A DNA stretch of 64,000 nt from contig NZ_JAAIKE010000003.1 in NCBI RefSeq assembly GCF_010915705.1, positions 447,129 through 511,128 on the forward strand, in the 5' to 3' direction. The notes under the pieces were generated by a model, which had not been told where the DNA came from, did no database searches, and worked only from the letters and a program-made list of their open reading frames with translations. The stretch comes from Pseudotabrizicola algicola. Its GTDB lineage: Bacteria; Pseudomonadota; Alphaproteobacteria; Rhodobacterales; Rhodobacteraceae. The position numbers and the translations under genes were made by a program. Of this stretch, positions 28,643-38,209 are shown in pieces (the stretch's first letter is position 1; each line of letters starts with the position of its first letter).

Positions 28643-29542
28643 TCAGCGGCGCACCCTCGGCTTCACCCGCGGCTCGGTCGACCGGATCTGGCTGCCCGCG
28701 CCGTGGTCGGTGAACAGTTCCAGAAGGCAGGCATTCGGGATGCGGCCATCCAGAATGGTGACCGCACGGGTGCCCTGTTCGATCGCCATCAGCGCGGTCT
28801 CGGTCTTGGGAATCATTCCGCCCGAAATCACGCCCTCGGCTGTCATCTGGCGGATCTCGTCGGGGGTGATCTGGGTCATCACCTCTCCGGCGGCGTTCTT
28901 GACGCCGGCGACGTCGGTCAACAGCAGCAGGCGGTCGGCTTGCAGCGCACCCGCAATCGCGCCGGCGGCGGTGTCGCCATTCACATTGAAGGTCTCGTTA
29001 TCCGCCATGCCGGTGCCGACGGGCGCGATCACCGGGATGATCCCCGCCTTGTAAAGATCGCGCAGCACCTGCACGTTCATCTCTACCGGGCGGCCGACAA
29101 AGCCGAGTTCCGGGTCATCTGCCTCGCAGACCATCAGGTCATCGTCCTTGCCCGAGATGCCGACCGCGCGGCCACCGGCATCCATGATCGCCTGCACGAT
29201 GCGCTTGTTCACAAGGCCCGACAGGATCATCTCGACCACCTGCACCGTCGCCTTGTCCGTCACCCGTTTGCCGCGCACGAATTCGGATTTGATGCCGAGC
29301 TTGGTCAGCATGTCATTGATCATCGGCCCGCCGCCATGCACCACCACCGGGTTCACCCCGACCTGTCGCATCAGCACGATATCACGGGCGAATTCCGCCA
29401 TGGCAGCGTCGTCTCCCATGGCGTTGCCGCCGAACTTCACCACCACGACCGAGTCGGCATAGCGTTGCAGGTAGGGCAGGGCTTCGGACAGCATCTTTGC
29501 GGTGTTCAGGGCATCTTGCATGGTCAGGGTCTGCTGTTTCAT
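28643..29542 (-). CDS. argB: Acetylglutamate kinase
   Basis: ArgB phosphorylates N-acetylglutamate, the second step of arginine synthesis. 299 residues. It shows [11 protein letters not shown] (phosphate binding), [29 protein letters not shown] and [19 protein letters not shown], all family hallmarks. GGAGG is 4-5 bp before the ATG. Enzymes with this N-terminal helix are often hexameric and arginine-inhibited; that is family knowledge, not shown here. Confidence 0.96.
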   Translation of the reverse strand: MKQQTLTMQDALNTAKMLSEALPYLQRYADSVVVVKFGGNAMGDDAAMAEFARDIVLMRQVGVNPVVVHGGGPMINDMLTKLGIKSEFVRGKRVTDKATVQVVEMILSGLVNKRIVQAIMDAGGRAVGISGKDDDLMVCEADDPELGFVGRPVEMNVQVLRDLYKAGIIPVIAPVGTGMADNETFNVNGDTAAGAIAGALQADRLLLLTDVAGVKNAAGEVMTQITPDEIRQMTAEGVISGGMIPKTETALMAIEQGTRAVTILDGRIPNACLLELFTDHGAGSQIRSTEPRVKPRVRR

Positions 29543-29657
29543 GGGGCCTCCGGGGTTCGCAGGTTGGTAACGCCTTTGCCGCGGCCTGCCAAGCGCCCAG
29601 TCCCGCCTTGCCTTTCCTTAGCATAAGCGTAGGGTTCGCCCAAAGCAGGGGGCCGCC

Positions 29658-30389
29658 ATGTCCGATCAGAAAACCATTGTGCTCACGGGGGCTTCGCGTG
29701 GAATCGGCCATGCCACCGTCAAGCGGTTTTCAGCCGAGGGTTGGCGCGTGCTCACCTGCTCGCGCCAGCCGTTCGATCCGCGCTGCCCCTGGCCGGGCGG
29801 CGAGGACAACCACATCCAGCTCGATCTGGCCGATCCCAACAAGACCATCGCCGCGATCGAGACGATCAAGCAAAAGGTGAACGGGCGGCTCGATGCGCTG
29901 GTGAACAACGCCGGGATCAGCCCCAAGGGGCCGGATGGCGCCCGGCTGAACACGCTGGATACCGACCTGCGCACATGGGGGCAGGTGTTCCATGTCAATT
30001 TCTTCTCCTCCGTCATCATGGCGCGCGGGCTGAAGGAGGAACTGGCGGCTGCCAAGGGCTCTGTTGTCAATGTCACCTCGATAGCGGGCGTCAGGGTGCA
30101 TCCGTTTGCCGGCGCGGCTTATGCGACATCGAAGGCGGCGCTGGCGGCGCTGACGCGTGAGATGGCGCATGATTTCGGCCCCTTGGGGGTGAGGGTGAAT
30201 GCGATTGCGCCCGGAGAGGTGGAAACCGCGATCCTGTCGCCCGGGACCGACAAGATCGTGGAAAAGCTGCCGATGCAGCGGCTTGGCCAGCCCAAGGAAG
30301 TGGCGGATGTGATCTGGTTTCTGTGTTCGGACCAGTCGAGCTATATCTCGGGGGCCGAGATCGAAGTGAACGGCGCGCAGCATGTCTGA
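29658..30389 (+). CDS. Short-chain dehydrogenase/reductase
   Basis: A 243-residue SDR. It has the cofactor motif TGASRGIG (10-17), NNAGISPKG, the catalytic Ser in NVTSIAG and YATSK around residues 155-159, and the C-terminal SSYISGAEIEVNGAQHV-like end typical of classical SDRs. The substrate cannot be inferred. It is divergent from argB with a 115-bp spacer. Confidence 0.93.
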   Translation: MSDQKTIVLTGASRGIGHATVKRFSAEGWRVLTCSRQPFDPRCPWPGGEDNHIQLDLADPNKTIAAIETIKQKVNGRLDALVNNAGISPKGPDGARLNTLDTDLRTWGQVFHVNFFSSVIMARGLKEELAAAKGSVVNVTSIAGVRVHPFAGAAYATSKAALAALTREMAHDFGPLGVRVNAIAPGEVETAILSPGTDKIVEKLPMQRLGQPKEVADVIWFLCSDQSSYISGAEIEVNGAQHV

Positions 30390-30504
30390 CGGCGCGCTCC
30401 GCGCTCCCTTGCGGGCGCTTGTCGCTTGCGGTGCCAGCGAGGAAAGCGGGAACGCTTGACGAGCGCCCGCATGGGCCGCATACCCCGCCCATCCTGCGGA
30501 GGCC

Positions 30505-31377
30505 ATGATGCTTGACGATGCCGACGACATCCACCCGTTGTTCCATGGCGCGCCCAAGGGGCTCGAGTTCCGCAAACTGCGCAAACGGCTGGTGCAGCAG
30601 GCACGCGAGGCGATCGAAACCTACGGTATGGCCCGCGCGGGCGACCGTTGGCTGGTCTGCCTGTCGGGGGGCAAGGACAGCTATACCCTGCTTGCGGTGC
30701 TGCACGAGTTGAAGTGGCGCGGCCTGTTGCCCGTCGATCTGCTGGCCTGCAACCTCGATCAGGGCCAACCCGGCTTTCCCGCCACCGTGCTTCCCGATTT
30801 CCTCACGCGGATGGGAGTGCCGCACCGGATCGAGTATCAGGACACCTATTCGGTGGTAATCGACAAGATCAAGCCGGGCGGAACCATGTGCAGCCTGTGC
30901 TCCCGCCTGCGGCGCGGCAACCTGTATCGCATCGCGCGCGAAGAGGGCTGTTCCACGGTGATTCTGGGCCATCACCGGGACGATATTCTCGAGACGTTCT
31001 TCATGAACCTGTTTCACGGGGGCAGGCTTGCGTCGATGCCGCCGCGCCTGCTCAATGAGGACGGCGATCTTTTCGTCGCGCGGCCGCTGGCCTTCGTCGC
31101 CGAGGCCGATTGCGACCGTTTCGCGCGGGCGATGGGCTATCCGATCATCCCTTGCGATCTGTGCGGCAGCCAGGAAGGGCTGCAGCGGGCCCAGGTCAAG
31201 AAACTGCTCGATGAATGGGAGGCGCGGGTGCCGGGACGGCGTCAGGTGATGTTCCGCGCGCTGATGAATGTGCGCCCCTCGCATCTGGCAGACCCCGGCC
31301 TGTTCGATTTTGCCGGGCTGATGCAGCAGATGGCCCCGGATACCGACAATCCTCCGCAACTTCGCGATGCGGATTAA
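30505..31377 (+). CDS. ttcA: tRNA 2-thiocytidine synthetase TtcA
   Basis: TtcA thiolates cytidine 32 of tRNA using a [4Fe-4S] cluster and ATP. 290 residues with the PP-loop SGGKDS (54-59) and two CxxC pairs at 129/132 (CSLC) and 217/220 (CDLC) that hold the cluster. The motif [16 protein letters not shown] is family-typical. The ATG at 30508 has slightly better spacing from GGAGG than the ATG at 30505; the choice changes one residue. Confidence 0.95.
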   Translation: MMLDDADDIHPLFHGAPKGLEFRKLRKRLVQQAREAIETYGMARAGDRWLVCLSGGKDSYTLLAVLHELKWRGLLPVDLLACNLDQGQPGFPATVLPDFLTRMGVPHRIEYQDTYSVVIDKIKPGGTMCSLCSRLRRGNLYRIAREEGCSTVILGHHRDDILETFFMNLFHGGRLASMPPRLLNEDGDLFVARPLAFVAEADCDRFARAMGYPIIPCDLCGSQEGLQRAQVKKLLDEWEARVPGRRQVMFRALMNVRPSHLADPGLFDFAGLMQQMAPDTDNPPQLRDAD

Positions 31378-31447
31378 GGTTTCGCATACCCGCACGCCCT
31401 AGCCTTGGCGGGCATGGGCGGCTGGCCCGTGGCATATCGGGGGCGCC

Positions 31448-32983
31448 ATGCGCGGCAAATTTTTCACCCAGACCGCAGCTTTGGGCGTCTTGCGCCGGTT
31501 CGCGGGTGTTGACGGGCTTGTCCTTATGCCGGCCTTTTCGGTCGCGGCCTATTGGCTGGGGGGGGAAGGGGGGCTGCTGACGCTGGCGGTTGCGGTCCCG
31601 CTGGTCTTTGCCGTCTTCGCGCGCGGCAGGGTGGCAGCGGGCAGCGCGCCCGATAACGCCGGGGCCGATGGTTTTGCGACAGAGCCGCGGTTTCTTGCCC
31701 ATCTGGACAGGGTTCTTGACGGGCTGGCGCATGACGGGCGCTCGACTGCCTGCTTCGTGCTTGTCTTTGATGATGCCGATGTGATGGCCGCCCGGCATGG
31801 AAGGCTGGCTTGCGATCAGATGGTGCAGCGCATTGCCGAACGGCTCAGCCTCTCGTTGCGCCCCGGTGATGTGGTCGCACGGCTGCAGGGGGGCGGCTTT
31901 GCCATCAGCCTTGCGCCGGTTCGGCGGCTTGATCTGGAAAATGCGGTGCAAATCGCGGTGCGCCTGCAGGCCGCGGCGACCGCGCCGCTGGTCCTTGGCG
32001 ACATGACGGTGCATCCGTCGCTTTCCGTCGGGTTCTGTCTGTCCGTGCGCGCCCCCGCGCTGCATGCGGCCCCGCTGCTGGGGGCTGCGCGCACCGCCGC
32101 GGAAGAGGCGGCATGGAACGGACCGGGCGCCATCCGCGCCTATCAGCCCGAAATGACGGGCCGTCGCGCCGATCGTGCCGCCCTGCGCGCAGGGCTGGAA
32201 ACCGCGCTGGACGAGGGGCAGATCCGCCCGTGGTTCCAGCCGCAGCTTTCGACCGATACCGGAGAGATCAGCGGGTTCGAGGCTTTGGCCCGCTGGCACC
32301 ACCCCGACCGAGGGATCATCGCCCCGGCCGAGTTCTTGCCGCTGATCCATGAGGCGGGTCTGTCTGAACGTCTGGGAGAGGTGATTCTCTACGGTGCCCT
32401 TTCGGCGATGACGCGCTGGGACAAGGCGGGACACCGTGTTCCGCGCGTTTCCGTCAATTTCTCTGCCGCCGAACTGGGCAACCCCCGTCTGCCCGACCAG
32501 CTGAAATGGGAGCTTGACCGCTTTTCGCTCGCCCCGCAGCGGCTGACGGTCGAAGTGCTGGAAACGGTGGCGTCGCGTCCTGACGATGATGTGATTGTCA
32601 CCAATCTGGCGCGGCTGGCGGCGCTGGGCTGCGGCATTGATCTGGACGATTTCGGCACGGGTCACGCCTCGATTGCCAATATCCGCCGCTTTGCGGTGCG
32701 GCGGATCAAGGTCGACCGCTGCTTTGTGCAGCGCTGCGACACCGACGCCGACCAAAAGCGGATGGTGGCGGCGATCCTTTCGATGTGTGAACAGCTCGGG
32801 CTAGAAACCTTGGCCGAAGGCGTGGAAACCCCCGGTGAACATGCGACGGTGGCGCAACTGGGCTGTGGTCATGTGCAGGGCTTCGGCATCTCGCGCCCGA
32901 TGGCGCTGGAGGAAACCTTTGGCTGGATCGCGCGCCACGAAAGAGAGCGGGTGAAAACCCGCCGGTTCGGTCGTCAGCGTTAG
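31448..32983 (+). CDS. Cyclic-di-GMP phosphodiesterase, degenerate GGDEF plus EAL
   Basis: A 511-residue signalling protein. A hydrophobic region (about 22-58) anchors it in the membrane. The GGDEF domain (about 80-235) has GGGFA at 148-152 instead of GGDEF, so it should not make c-di-GMP. The EAL domain (from about 243) keeps EAL at 278-280, VSVNFSA, LTVEVLE, DLDDFGTGHAS, IKVDR, EGVET and VQGF, the metal and substrate residues, and is expected to hydrolyse c-di-GMP. No sensor domain beyond the membrane part is visible. Confidence 0.92.
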   Translation: MRGKFFTQTAALGVLRRFAGVDGLVLMPAFSVAAYWLGGEGGLLTLAVAVPLVFAVFARGRVAAGSAPDNAGADGFATEPRFLAHLDRVLDGLAHDGRSTACFVLVFDDADVMAARHGRLACDQMVQRIAERLSLSLRPGDVVARLQGGGFAISLAPVRRLDLENAVQIAVRLQAAATAPLVLGDMTVHPSLSVGFCLSVRAPALHAAPLLGAARTAAEEAAWNGPGAIRAYQPEMTGRRADRAALRAGLETALDEGQIRPWFQPQLSTDTGEISGFEALARWHHPDRGIIAPAEFLPLIHEAGLSERLGEVILYGALSAMTRWDKAGHRVPRVSVNFSAAELGNPRLPDQLKWELDRFSLAPQRLTVEVLETVASRPDDDVIVTNLARLAALGCGIDLDDFGTGHASIANIRRFAVRRIKVDRCFVQRCDTDADQKRMVAAILSMCEQLGLETLAEGVETPGEHATVAQLGCGHVQGFGISRPMALEETFGWIARHERERVKTRRFGRQR

Positions 32984-33143
32984 CGGGGGCGCTGTCGCCT
33001 CGGGGGCGTCGCTTGTGGGCGCAGGGGCCGCCAGAGGCGCTTTGCCACATCAATACTGGCCCCGCCTTCGGAAAACCGCTTGACCTTTGCCGCCCCCTTC
33101 TGTTGAACGACCGCTGACCTGAACAATGGTGGCGGAAGTCCCG

Positions 33144-34991
33144 ATGGACGATCAGAACAAGAACCTTATCCTCGCAACCGTGCTGTCCTTCGTGGTCATC
33201 ATGGTCTGGTTTGTGCTGTTTCCGCCGCCCGAGCCGGTGGTTGACCCCAACGCACCCGCGGTGACGGTGACAGACGCCACCACGCCCCCGGCCGCGACGC
33301 AGCCCGGTGCAACCGTGGCAGCCGATGGCGCCGCCCCCACGGCAGAGGCGCCGCGTCTGACCATCGACACGCCGGAACTGACGGGCTCCATCTCGCTGCT
33401 CGGCGGCCGGATCGATGATCTGGAACTCAAGACCTACCAGCAAACGATCGATGACGATTCCGGCATTGTCCGGCTGCTCGCGCCCGTGGGCCAGCCGAAT
33501 GCCTATTACGCCCTGTTTGGCTGGGGCCCTGCCGGAACGCTCGGCTTTGATGACGTTCCGGGTGCCAATACCGAATGGATGCCTGCAGGCGGCGGCACCC
33601 TGTCGCCCGGCCAGCCGGTCACCCTGCGGTGGGACAATGGAAGCGGGCTTGTCTTTACCCGCCAGATCGCGGTTGACGAACGCTTCATGTTCACCGTGAC
33701 GGAAAGCGTGCAGAACACCGGCGCTGCCGAGGCGCGTCTTTTCCCCTATGGCATCGTCGCCCGTCACGGCAAACCGACCAATCTCGAGAACTTCTTTGTC
33801 AGCCACGAAGGCGTGGTCGCCCGCGCCGATGGCAAGCTGACCGAAACGAAATATGACAAGGTCGCCGATCTGCCGCTGGTCGAGCGTGAGGGCGCGCAGG
33901 CCGCTGTGGTCGAGGCGACCACCGACGGCTGGATCGGCTTTACCGACAAATACTGGATGACGGTGCTGGTGCCGGAACAGGGCAAGCCGTTTACCTCGGT
34001 CACCAAGTTCGTGCCGCAGGCCAACATCTACCAGACCGAGACGCGCCATCCGGTGCTGACGGTCGCCCCCGGCGAGACGGCTACCACCACGCAGCGCCTG
34101 TTTGCCGGTGCCAAGGAATGGGAAACCATCCGCGCCTATCAGAACAACGGGGCCATCACCGGCACGGGCCAGCCGATCCCCGGTTTCATCGATGCGATCG
34201 ACTGGGGCTGGTTCTTCTTCCTGACCAAGCCGATCTTTGCGCTGCTGCACTGGCTGAACGCCACCATCGGCAACATGGGTCTGGCGATCATCGCGCTGAC
34301 CTTCATCCTCAAGCTGCTGGTGCTGCCACTGGCCTACAAATCCTATGTCAGCATGGCGCGGATGAAGGAATTGCAGCCCGAGATGGAGGCCATCAAGGAG
34401 CGTGCGGGCGAAGACAAGCAGATGATGCAGCGCGAGATGATGAAGCTGTACAAGGACAAGAAGGTGAACCCCGCCGCGGGCTGCCTTCCGATCCTGATCC
34501 AGATTCCGATCTTCTTCGCGCTCTACAAGGTGATCTTCGTCACCATAGAATTGCGCCACGCGCCCTTCTTCGGCTGGCTGAATGACCTGTCGGCCCCCGA
34601 TAGCTCGTCGATCTTCAACCTCTTCGGCCTTCTGCCTTGGGCGGCACCAGAGCCGACCAGCATCATGGCGCTGATCTTCATCGGTATCCTGCCGATCCTG
34701 CTCGGCGTCAGCATGTGGCTGCAGCAAAAGCTGAACCCCGCGCCCACCGACCCGACCCAGCAGATGATCTTTGCCTGGATGCCCTGGGTGTTCATGTTCA
34801 TGCTCGGCGGATTTGCCAGCGGCCTTGTGGTCTACTGGATCACCAACAACGTGATCACCTTCGTCCAGCAATACGCCATCATGCGCAGCCACGGTCACAA
34901 GCCGGACCTGTTCGGCAACATCAAGTCGGGCTTCAAGCGCAAGCAGCCCGTGCCGGTGGCTGACAAGAGTGTGAAGTCGAAGAAGAAATGA
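33144..34991 (+). CDS. yidC: Membrane protein insertase YidC
   Basis: YidC/Oxa1 inserts membrane proteins alone or with SecYEG. 615 residues: first span (about 8-26), a large periplasmic domain (about 75-350), then the conserved C-terminal core with MKELQPEMEAIKERAGEDKQ, GCLPILIQIPIFFALYKVI and MPWVFMFMLGGFASGLVVYW. The internal ATG at 33144 (MDDQNKNLILATVL) is chosen over 33126 as the family start, with GGAAG upstream. It overlaps the MOSC gene by 4 bp. Confidence 0.96.
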   Translation: MDDQNKNLILATVLSFVVIMVWFVLFPPPEPVVDPNAPAVTVTDATTPPAATQPGATVAADGAAPTAEAPRLTIDTPELTGSISLLGGRIDDLELKTYQQTIDDDSGIVRLLAPVGQPNAYYALFGWGPAGTLGFDDVPGANTEWMPAGGGTLSPGQPVTLRWDNGSGLVFTRQIAVDERFMFTVTESVQNTGAAEARLFPYGIVARHGKPTNLENFFVSHEGVVARADGKLTETKYDKVADLPLVEREGAQAAVVEATTDGWIGFTDKYWMTVLVPEQGKPFTSVTKFVPQANIYQTETRHPVLTVAPGETATTTQRLFAGAKEWETIRAYQNNGAITGTGQPIPGFIDAIDWGWFFFLTKPIFALLHWLNATIGNMGLAIIALTFILKLLVLPLAYKSYVSMARMKELQPEMEAIKERAGEDKQMMQREMMKLYKDKKVNPAAGCLPILIQIPIFFALYKVIFVTIELRHAPFFGWLNDLSAPDSSSIFNLFGLLPWAAPEPTSIMALIFIGILPILLGVSMWLQQKLNPAPTDPTQQMIFAWMPWVFMFMLGGFASGLVVYWITNNVITFVQQYAIMRSHGHKPDLFGNIKSGFKRKQPVPVADKSVKSKKK

Positions 34992-35734
34992 TCCGGCTGG
35001 CCCAGATCTGCCGCCATCCGATCAAATCCATCGGCTTTGAGGAACTGGCAAGCGCGTCCCTGACAGAGGGGCGCGCTTTGCCCTTTGATCGGGAATGGGC
35101 GCTGCTGCACGAGGCGGCAAAGGTGGCGGCACCCACCGGCTGGCAGCCCAAGATGAACTTTCTGCGCGGCGTCGCGGGGCCGGAGTTGATGGCCATCCGC
35201 GCGCGGCTGGAGGAGGGGACCCGGCGGCTTACGCTGACCCATCCCGCAGCGGGGGAGATCACCCTCGCGCCCGACACCGATAGCGCCGCGCTGCTGGCCT
35301 GGGTGCGTCCGCTCTGGCCGCAGGACCGTCCGGCTCCGGCGCGGCTGTGCCATGTGCCGGGGCAGGCGATGACAGATGTGCCAGAGCCGTATCTGGCGGT
35401 CCTCAACCTTGCGTCCAACGCCGATCTGGGCGCGCGCATGGGGCGCGATCTGTCGGTCCATCGCTGGCGCGGCAATCTCTGGCTTGACGGGCTCGCGCCT
35501 TGGGCCGAGTGGGACCTGCTTGGCCGCAGCCTGCGCATCGGCGGGGCCGAGGTGCGGCTGCAAGAGCGCATCACGCGCTGCAAGGCCACCACGGTAAACC
35601 CCGAAACGGGGGTGGCCGATGCCGATACGCTGTCTGCCTTGCAGACTGCTTTCGGCCATCAGGACTTCGGCCTTTACGCCGTGGTCACGAAATCCGGTCC
35701 CATCGCCTGTGGTGACCCAGTGGAGGTGCTATGA
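34988..35734 (+). CDS. MOSC-domain protein
   Basis: A 248-residue protein with an N-terminal MOSC beta-barrel (LAQICRHPIKSIGFEEL) and a C-terminal MOSC domain with the conserved Cys in ERITRCKATTVNPETG. MOSC proteins act as sulfur carriers or molybdenum-cofactor-linked reductase parts; the partner here is unknown. The yidC-MOSC-engB order with ATGA overlaps on both sides is a known Rhodobacteraceae operon layout. Confidence 0.9.
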   Translation: MIRLAQICRHPIKSIGFEELASASLTEGRALPFDREWALLHEAAKVAAPTGWQPKMNFLRGVAGPELMAIRARLEEGTRRLTLTHPAAGEITLAPDTDSAALLAWVRPLWPQDRPAPARLCHVPGQAMTDVPEPYLAVLNLASNADLGARMGRDLSVHRWRGNLWLDGLAPWAEWDLLGRSLRIGGAEVRLQERITRCKATTVNPETGVADADTLSALQTAFGHQDFGLYAVVTKSGPIACGDPVEVL

Positions 35735-36384
35735 GCGCTGCACGTTTTCCCTTGGCCGACCTGCCCGACGAGCAGCCGCGCGAACTGGGCCGCCTGTTGT
35801 TCGCCGGACCGGTGGATTTTGTAAAAGGCGTGGTCGCCATGCCCGGACTGCCCCCTGCCGACCGGATCGAGGTCTGCTTTGCCGGACGCTCGAATGTGGG
35901 GAAATCGAGCCTCATCAACGCTTTGACTGGGCGCAAGACGCTGGCGCGGGCGTCGAACACGCCGGGGCGGACGCAAGAGGTCAACTATTTCGCGCTGGGA
36001 GATCGGCGCTACATGGTCGACCTTCCCGGCTATGGCTACGCCGAGGCGCCGGTGGCGATCGTGGAAAAGTGGCAGGCGCTGCTGCGCTCCTACCTGCAAG
36101 GGCGGCAGACGCTGCGCAGGGCCTTCGTGCTGATCGACATGCGCCACGGGGTCAAGGCAGTGGACAAAGAGATTTTGACCCTGCTCGACAAGTCGGCGGT
36201 GACCTTTCAGGTGGTGCTGACCAAGGCCGACAAGGTGAATGCCGCAACCCGCGCCGAGACGATCGCGCAGGTTCAGGCCGCACTGACCAAGCATCCGGCG
36301 GCCTTCCCGCAGATCGTGGTGACGAGTTCCGAAAAGGGTGAGGGGATCGAGACCCTACGCGCGATCATCGCCACGCTGGAGTGA
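35731..36384 (+). CDS. engB: Ribosome-biogenesis GTPase EngB/YsxC
   Basis: EngB, 217 residues, an essential GTPase in 50S assembly in other bacteria. It shows G1 GRSNVGKSS (52-60), G2/G3 TPGRTQ and [11 protein letters not shown], and G4 LTKADKV. It overlaps the MOSC gene by ATGA. Its 3' end overlaps the 3' end of the opposing yidD reading frame by 30 bp, an unusual convergent overlap. Confidence 0.95.
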   Translation: MSAARFPLADLPDEQPRELGRLLFAGPVDFVKGVVAMPGLPPADRIEVCFAGRSNVGKSSLINALTGRKTLARASNTPGRTQEVNYFALGDRRYMVDLPGYGYAEAPVAIVEKWQALLRSYLQGRQTLRRAFVLIDMRHGVKAVDKEILTLLDKSAVTFQVVLTKADKVNAATRAETIAQVQAALTKHPAAFPQIVVTSSEKGEGIETLRAIIATLE

Positions 36385-36624
36385 GGCGTCATGGTCGGGG
36401 TCTGACCCCGGCACCGGATCATAGCCATGTCCGCCCCAGGGGTGGCAGCGGCACAGGCGATGCACGGTCAGATAGCCGCCCTTGAGGCCGCCATGCCGCT
36501 GGAGTGCCTCGAGCGCGTAAACCGAACAGGTGGGCTGGAACCGGCAGCCATGCCCGACCCAAGGGCTGAGCAGCAGGCGATAGGCGCGCACCGGCAAGGC
36601 GATCAGATGCGCGAGCGGCGTCAT
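36355..36624 (-). CDS. yidD: Membrane protein insertion efficiency factor YidD
   Basis: YidD, 89 residues here, helps YidC-dependent insertion. The conserved core [29 protein letters not shown] and [15 protein letters not shown] are present, with the three Cys of the family. About 17 extra residues follow the usual DPVP end and are read antisense to the engB 3' end. An alternative start at 36645 would overlap the rnpA stop by ATGA and add seven residues. Confidence 0.9.
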   Translation of the reverse strand: MTPLAHLIALPVRAYRLLLSPWVGHGCRFQPTCSVYALEALQRHGGLKGGYLTVHRLCRCHPWGGHGYDPVPGSDPDHDASLQRGDDRA

Positions 36625-36641
36625 CCCGCGCCCCGGCCCTG

Positions 36642-37073
36642 TCATCGGGAGCGCGGCGCGTGGACGGCGCGCAGCGCGGCCTCCAGATCCGCCAGAAGCA
36701 GGGCAAAGGGGCGGTCCACCGTCGCGCCGGGGCGTGCGACCAGCACATAATCCCAACCGGGTTGCGCGAGACCGGGCAGCACCGCGCGCGCCACCTCGCG
36801 CAGGCGGCGCTTGGCGCGGTTCCGAAACACCGCATTGCCGATCTTTTTGGAGGCGGTGAAACCCACCTGCACATGCGGCGCGTCATCCTTGCGGTCACGC
36901 GCCTGCAACAAAAAGCCACCCGTCCCCTGCCGGCGGGCCGAAGCGGCGCGCAGGAATTCGGGGCGGTGGCGCATGGTTTGCAGGCAAAGCGAAACCGCCG
37001 GAGGCGCAACGGGCGCTTCGGCGGTAATGCCTTGGCCCGTTTCCTCCGGCGGCGTCATGTCTTGCCTATCCAT
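36642..37073 (-). CDS. rnpA: Ribonuclease P protein component
   Basis: RnpA, the protein subunit of RNase P, which trims the 5' ends of tRNAs with the catalytic RNA. 143 residues. The RNR signature is in [19 protein letters not shown] (rough residues 75-93). An N-terminal extension of about 30 residues is poorly conserved, so a later start cannot be ruled out. It lies between rpmH and yidD on the same strand. Confidence 0.93.
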   Translation of the reverse strand: MDRQDMTPPEETGQGITAEAPVAPPAVSLCLQTMRHRPEFLRAASARRQGTGGFLLQARDRKDDAPHVQVGFTASKKIGNAVFRNRAKRRLREVARAVLPGLAQPGWDYVLVARPGATVDRPFALLLADLEAALRAVHAPRSR

Positions 37074-37099
37074 CTGCGGCCCGGACAGGGCCGAAAGAC

Positions 37100-37234
37100 T
37101 TATGCGGACAGCTTGTGACGGCCCTTGGCGCGGCGGGCGGCCAGCACCAGACGGCCACCTTTGGTGGCCATGCGGGCGCGGAAACCATGGCGGCGCTTGC
37201 GGACCAGGTTAGACGGTTGGTATGTGCGCTTCAT
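37100..37234 (-). CDS. rpmH: 50S ribosomal protein L34
   Basis: L34, 44 residues, starts [20 protein letters not shown] and ends [11 protein letters not shown], the universal sequence. A GGAGAG ribosome-binding sequence stands 5 bp upstream. It heads the rpmH-rnpA-yidD operon. It is too short for many gene-finding length cut-offs but unmistakable. Confidence 0.98.
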   Translation of the reverse strand: MKRTYQPSNLVRKRRHGFRARMATKGGRLVLAARRAKGRHKLSA

Positions 37235-37301
37235 CGCGGCTCTCCATCAGACGGCTTGCCCGAACCCCAAAGGATTCGAGGGCAGGGAACTTGAAGCCCG
37301 T

Positions 37302-37330
37302 CCTTTACGCAGGCTTGGCGGCCAAGTCAA
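37302..37330 (-). promoter_or_regulatory. Sigma-70-type promoter of rpmH
   Basis: On the minus strand TTGACT (37330-37325), 17 bp, TAAAGG (37307-37302), giving a leader of about 60 nt before rpmH. Good -35 match and ideal spacing; the -10 is moderate. Confidence 0.6.
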
Positions 37331-37494
37331 CGCAGGCTGCGCCGAATTCTGCCAACAAAACACAGAACTTCGCCTGACATAGCGCACGGGGTCTGCGATC
37401 AAGGCCGCGTGAAGCCGCTGTTGCAAACCGCTTTTGCTGAAACACATTCCGCCCGTCATGCGTAATGCAAACAATCCGCCGCAAAGAGAGCCCC

Positions 37495-38208
37495 ATGACC
37501 GCAACGCAAAGCCCCGTCCTGAAACGCCTGCCGATTCTGGTGATCGCGCTTGTCGCGCTCGGGGGGGCCTTCCTTTTGCGCGACCAGATCAGTTTCGAAA
37601 CGCTGGCCCGTCACCGCGACTCGCTGCTGGCCTTCCGTGACGCCAATTTCGCGCTCGCCAGCCTCACCTTTGTGGCGGCCTATGTGGCGATTGTGGGCTT
37701 CAGCCTGCCGGGGGGCACCATCGCCACCCTGACGGGGGGCTTCCTGTTCGGCCTGTTTCCCGGCGGGCTTTACAATGTGGGGGCTGCAACGCTCGGGGCG
37801 GTCGTGGTGTTCCTTGCGGCGCGGGCCGGGTTCGGGGCCGATGTTGCGGCCCGTATCGAAGGCAAGGGCGGCGCGGCGGCGCGCCTGCAGCAGAACCTGC
37901 GCGAGAACGAATGGTCGGCTCTGCTCATCATGCGTCTGGTGCCCGCCGTGCCTTTCTTCATCGCCAATCTGCTGCCTGCCTTCGTCGGCACTTCGGTCTG
38001 GCGCTTTGCCGTCACCACTTTCGCAGGGATCATTCCGGGCACTTTGGTGTTTACCTCGGTGGGCGCCGGTCTGGGCGAGGTTTTCGCGCGCGGGGAAACG
38101 CCTGATCTGTCGATTCTCTTTGCGCCGCATATCCTTGGCCCCATTCTGGGGCTGGCCGCGCTCTCGGCACTGCCGATCCTTCTCAAGCGTTTCAAGAAAG
38201 AGGCCTGA
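37495..38208 (+). CDS. TVP38/TMEM64-family membrane protein
   Basis: A 237-residue membrane protein of the DedA-like SNARE-associated (VTT) family. Hydrophobic spans at about 13-30, 52-80, 84-110, 160-185 and 205-228; the re-entrant core contains LPGGTIATLTGGFLFGLFPGG and the LRLVPAVPFFIANLLPAF-type segment. Such proteins are linked to lipid transport or scrambling in other organisms. It is directly followed (1 bp) by a flavoprotein disulfide reductase, and the two domains are fused in some bacteria as I recall. The start at 37495 has AAAGAGAG upstream. Confidence 0.88.
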   Translation: MTATQSPVLKRLPILVIALVALGGAFLLRDQISFETLARHRDSLLAFRDANFALASLTFVAAYVAIVGFSLPGGTIATLTGGFLFGLFPGGLYNVGAATLGAVVVFLAARAGFGADVAARIEGKGGAAARLQQNLRENEWSALLIMRLVPAVPFFIANLLPAFVGTSVWRFAVTTFAGIIPGTLVFTSVGAGLGEVFARGETPDLSILFAPHILGPILGLAALSALPILLKRFKKEA

Positions 38209-38209
38209 C

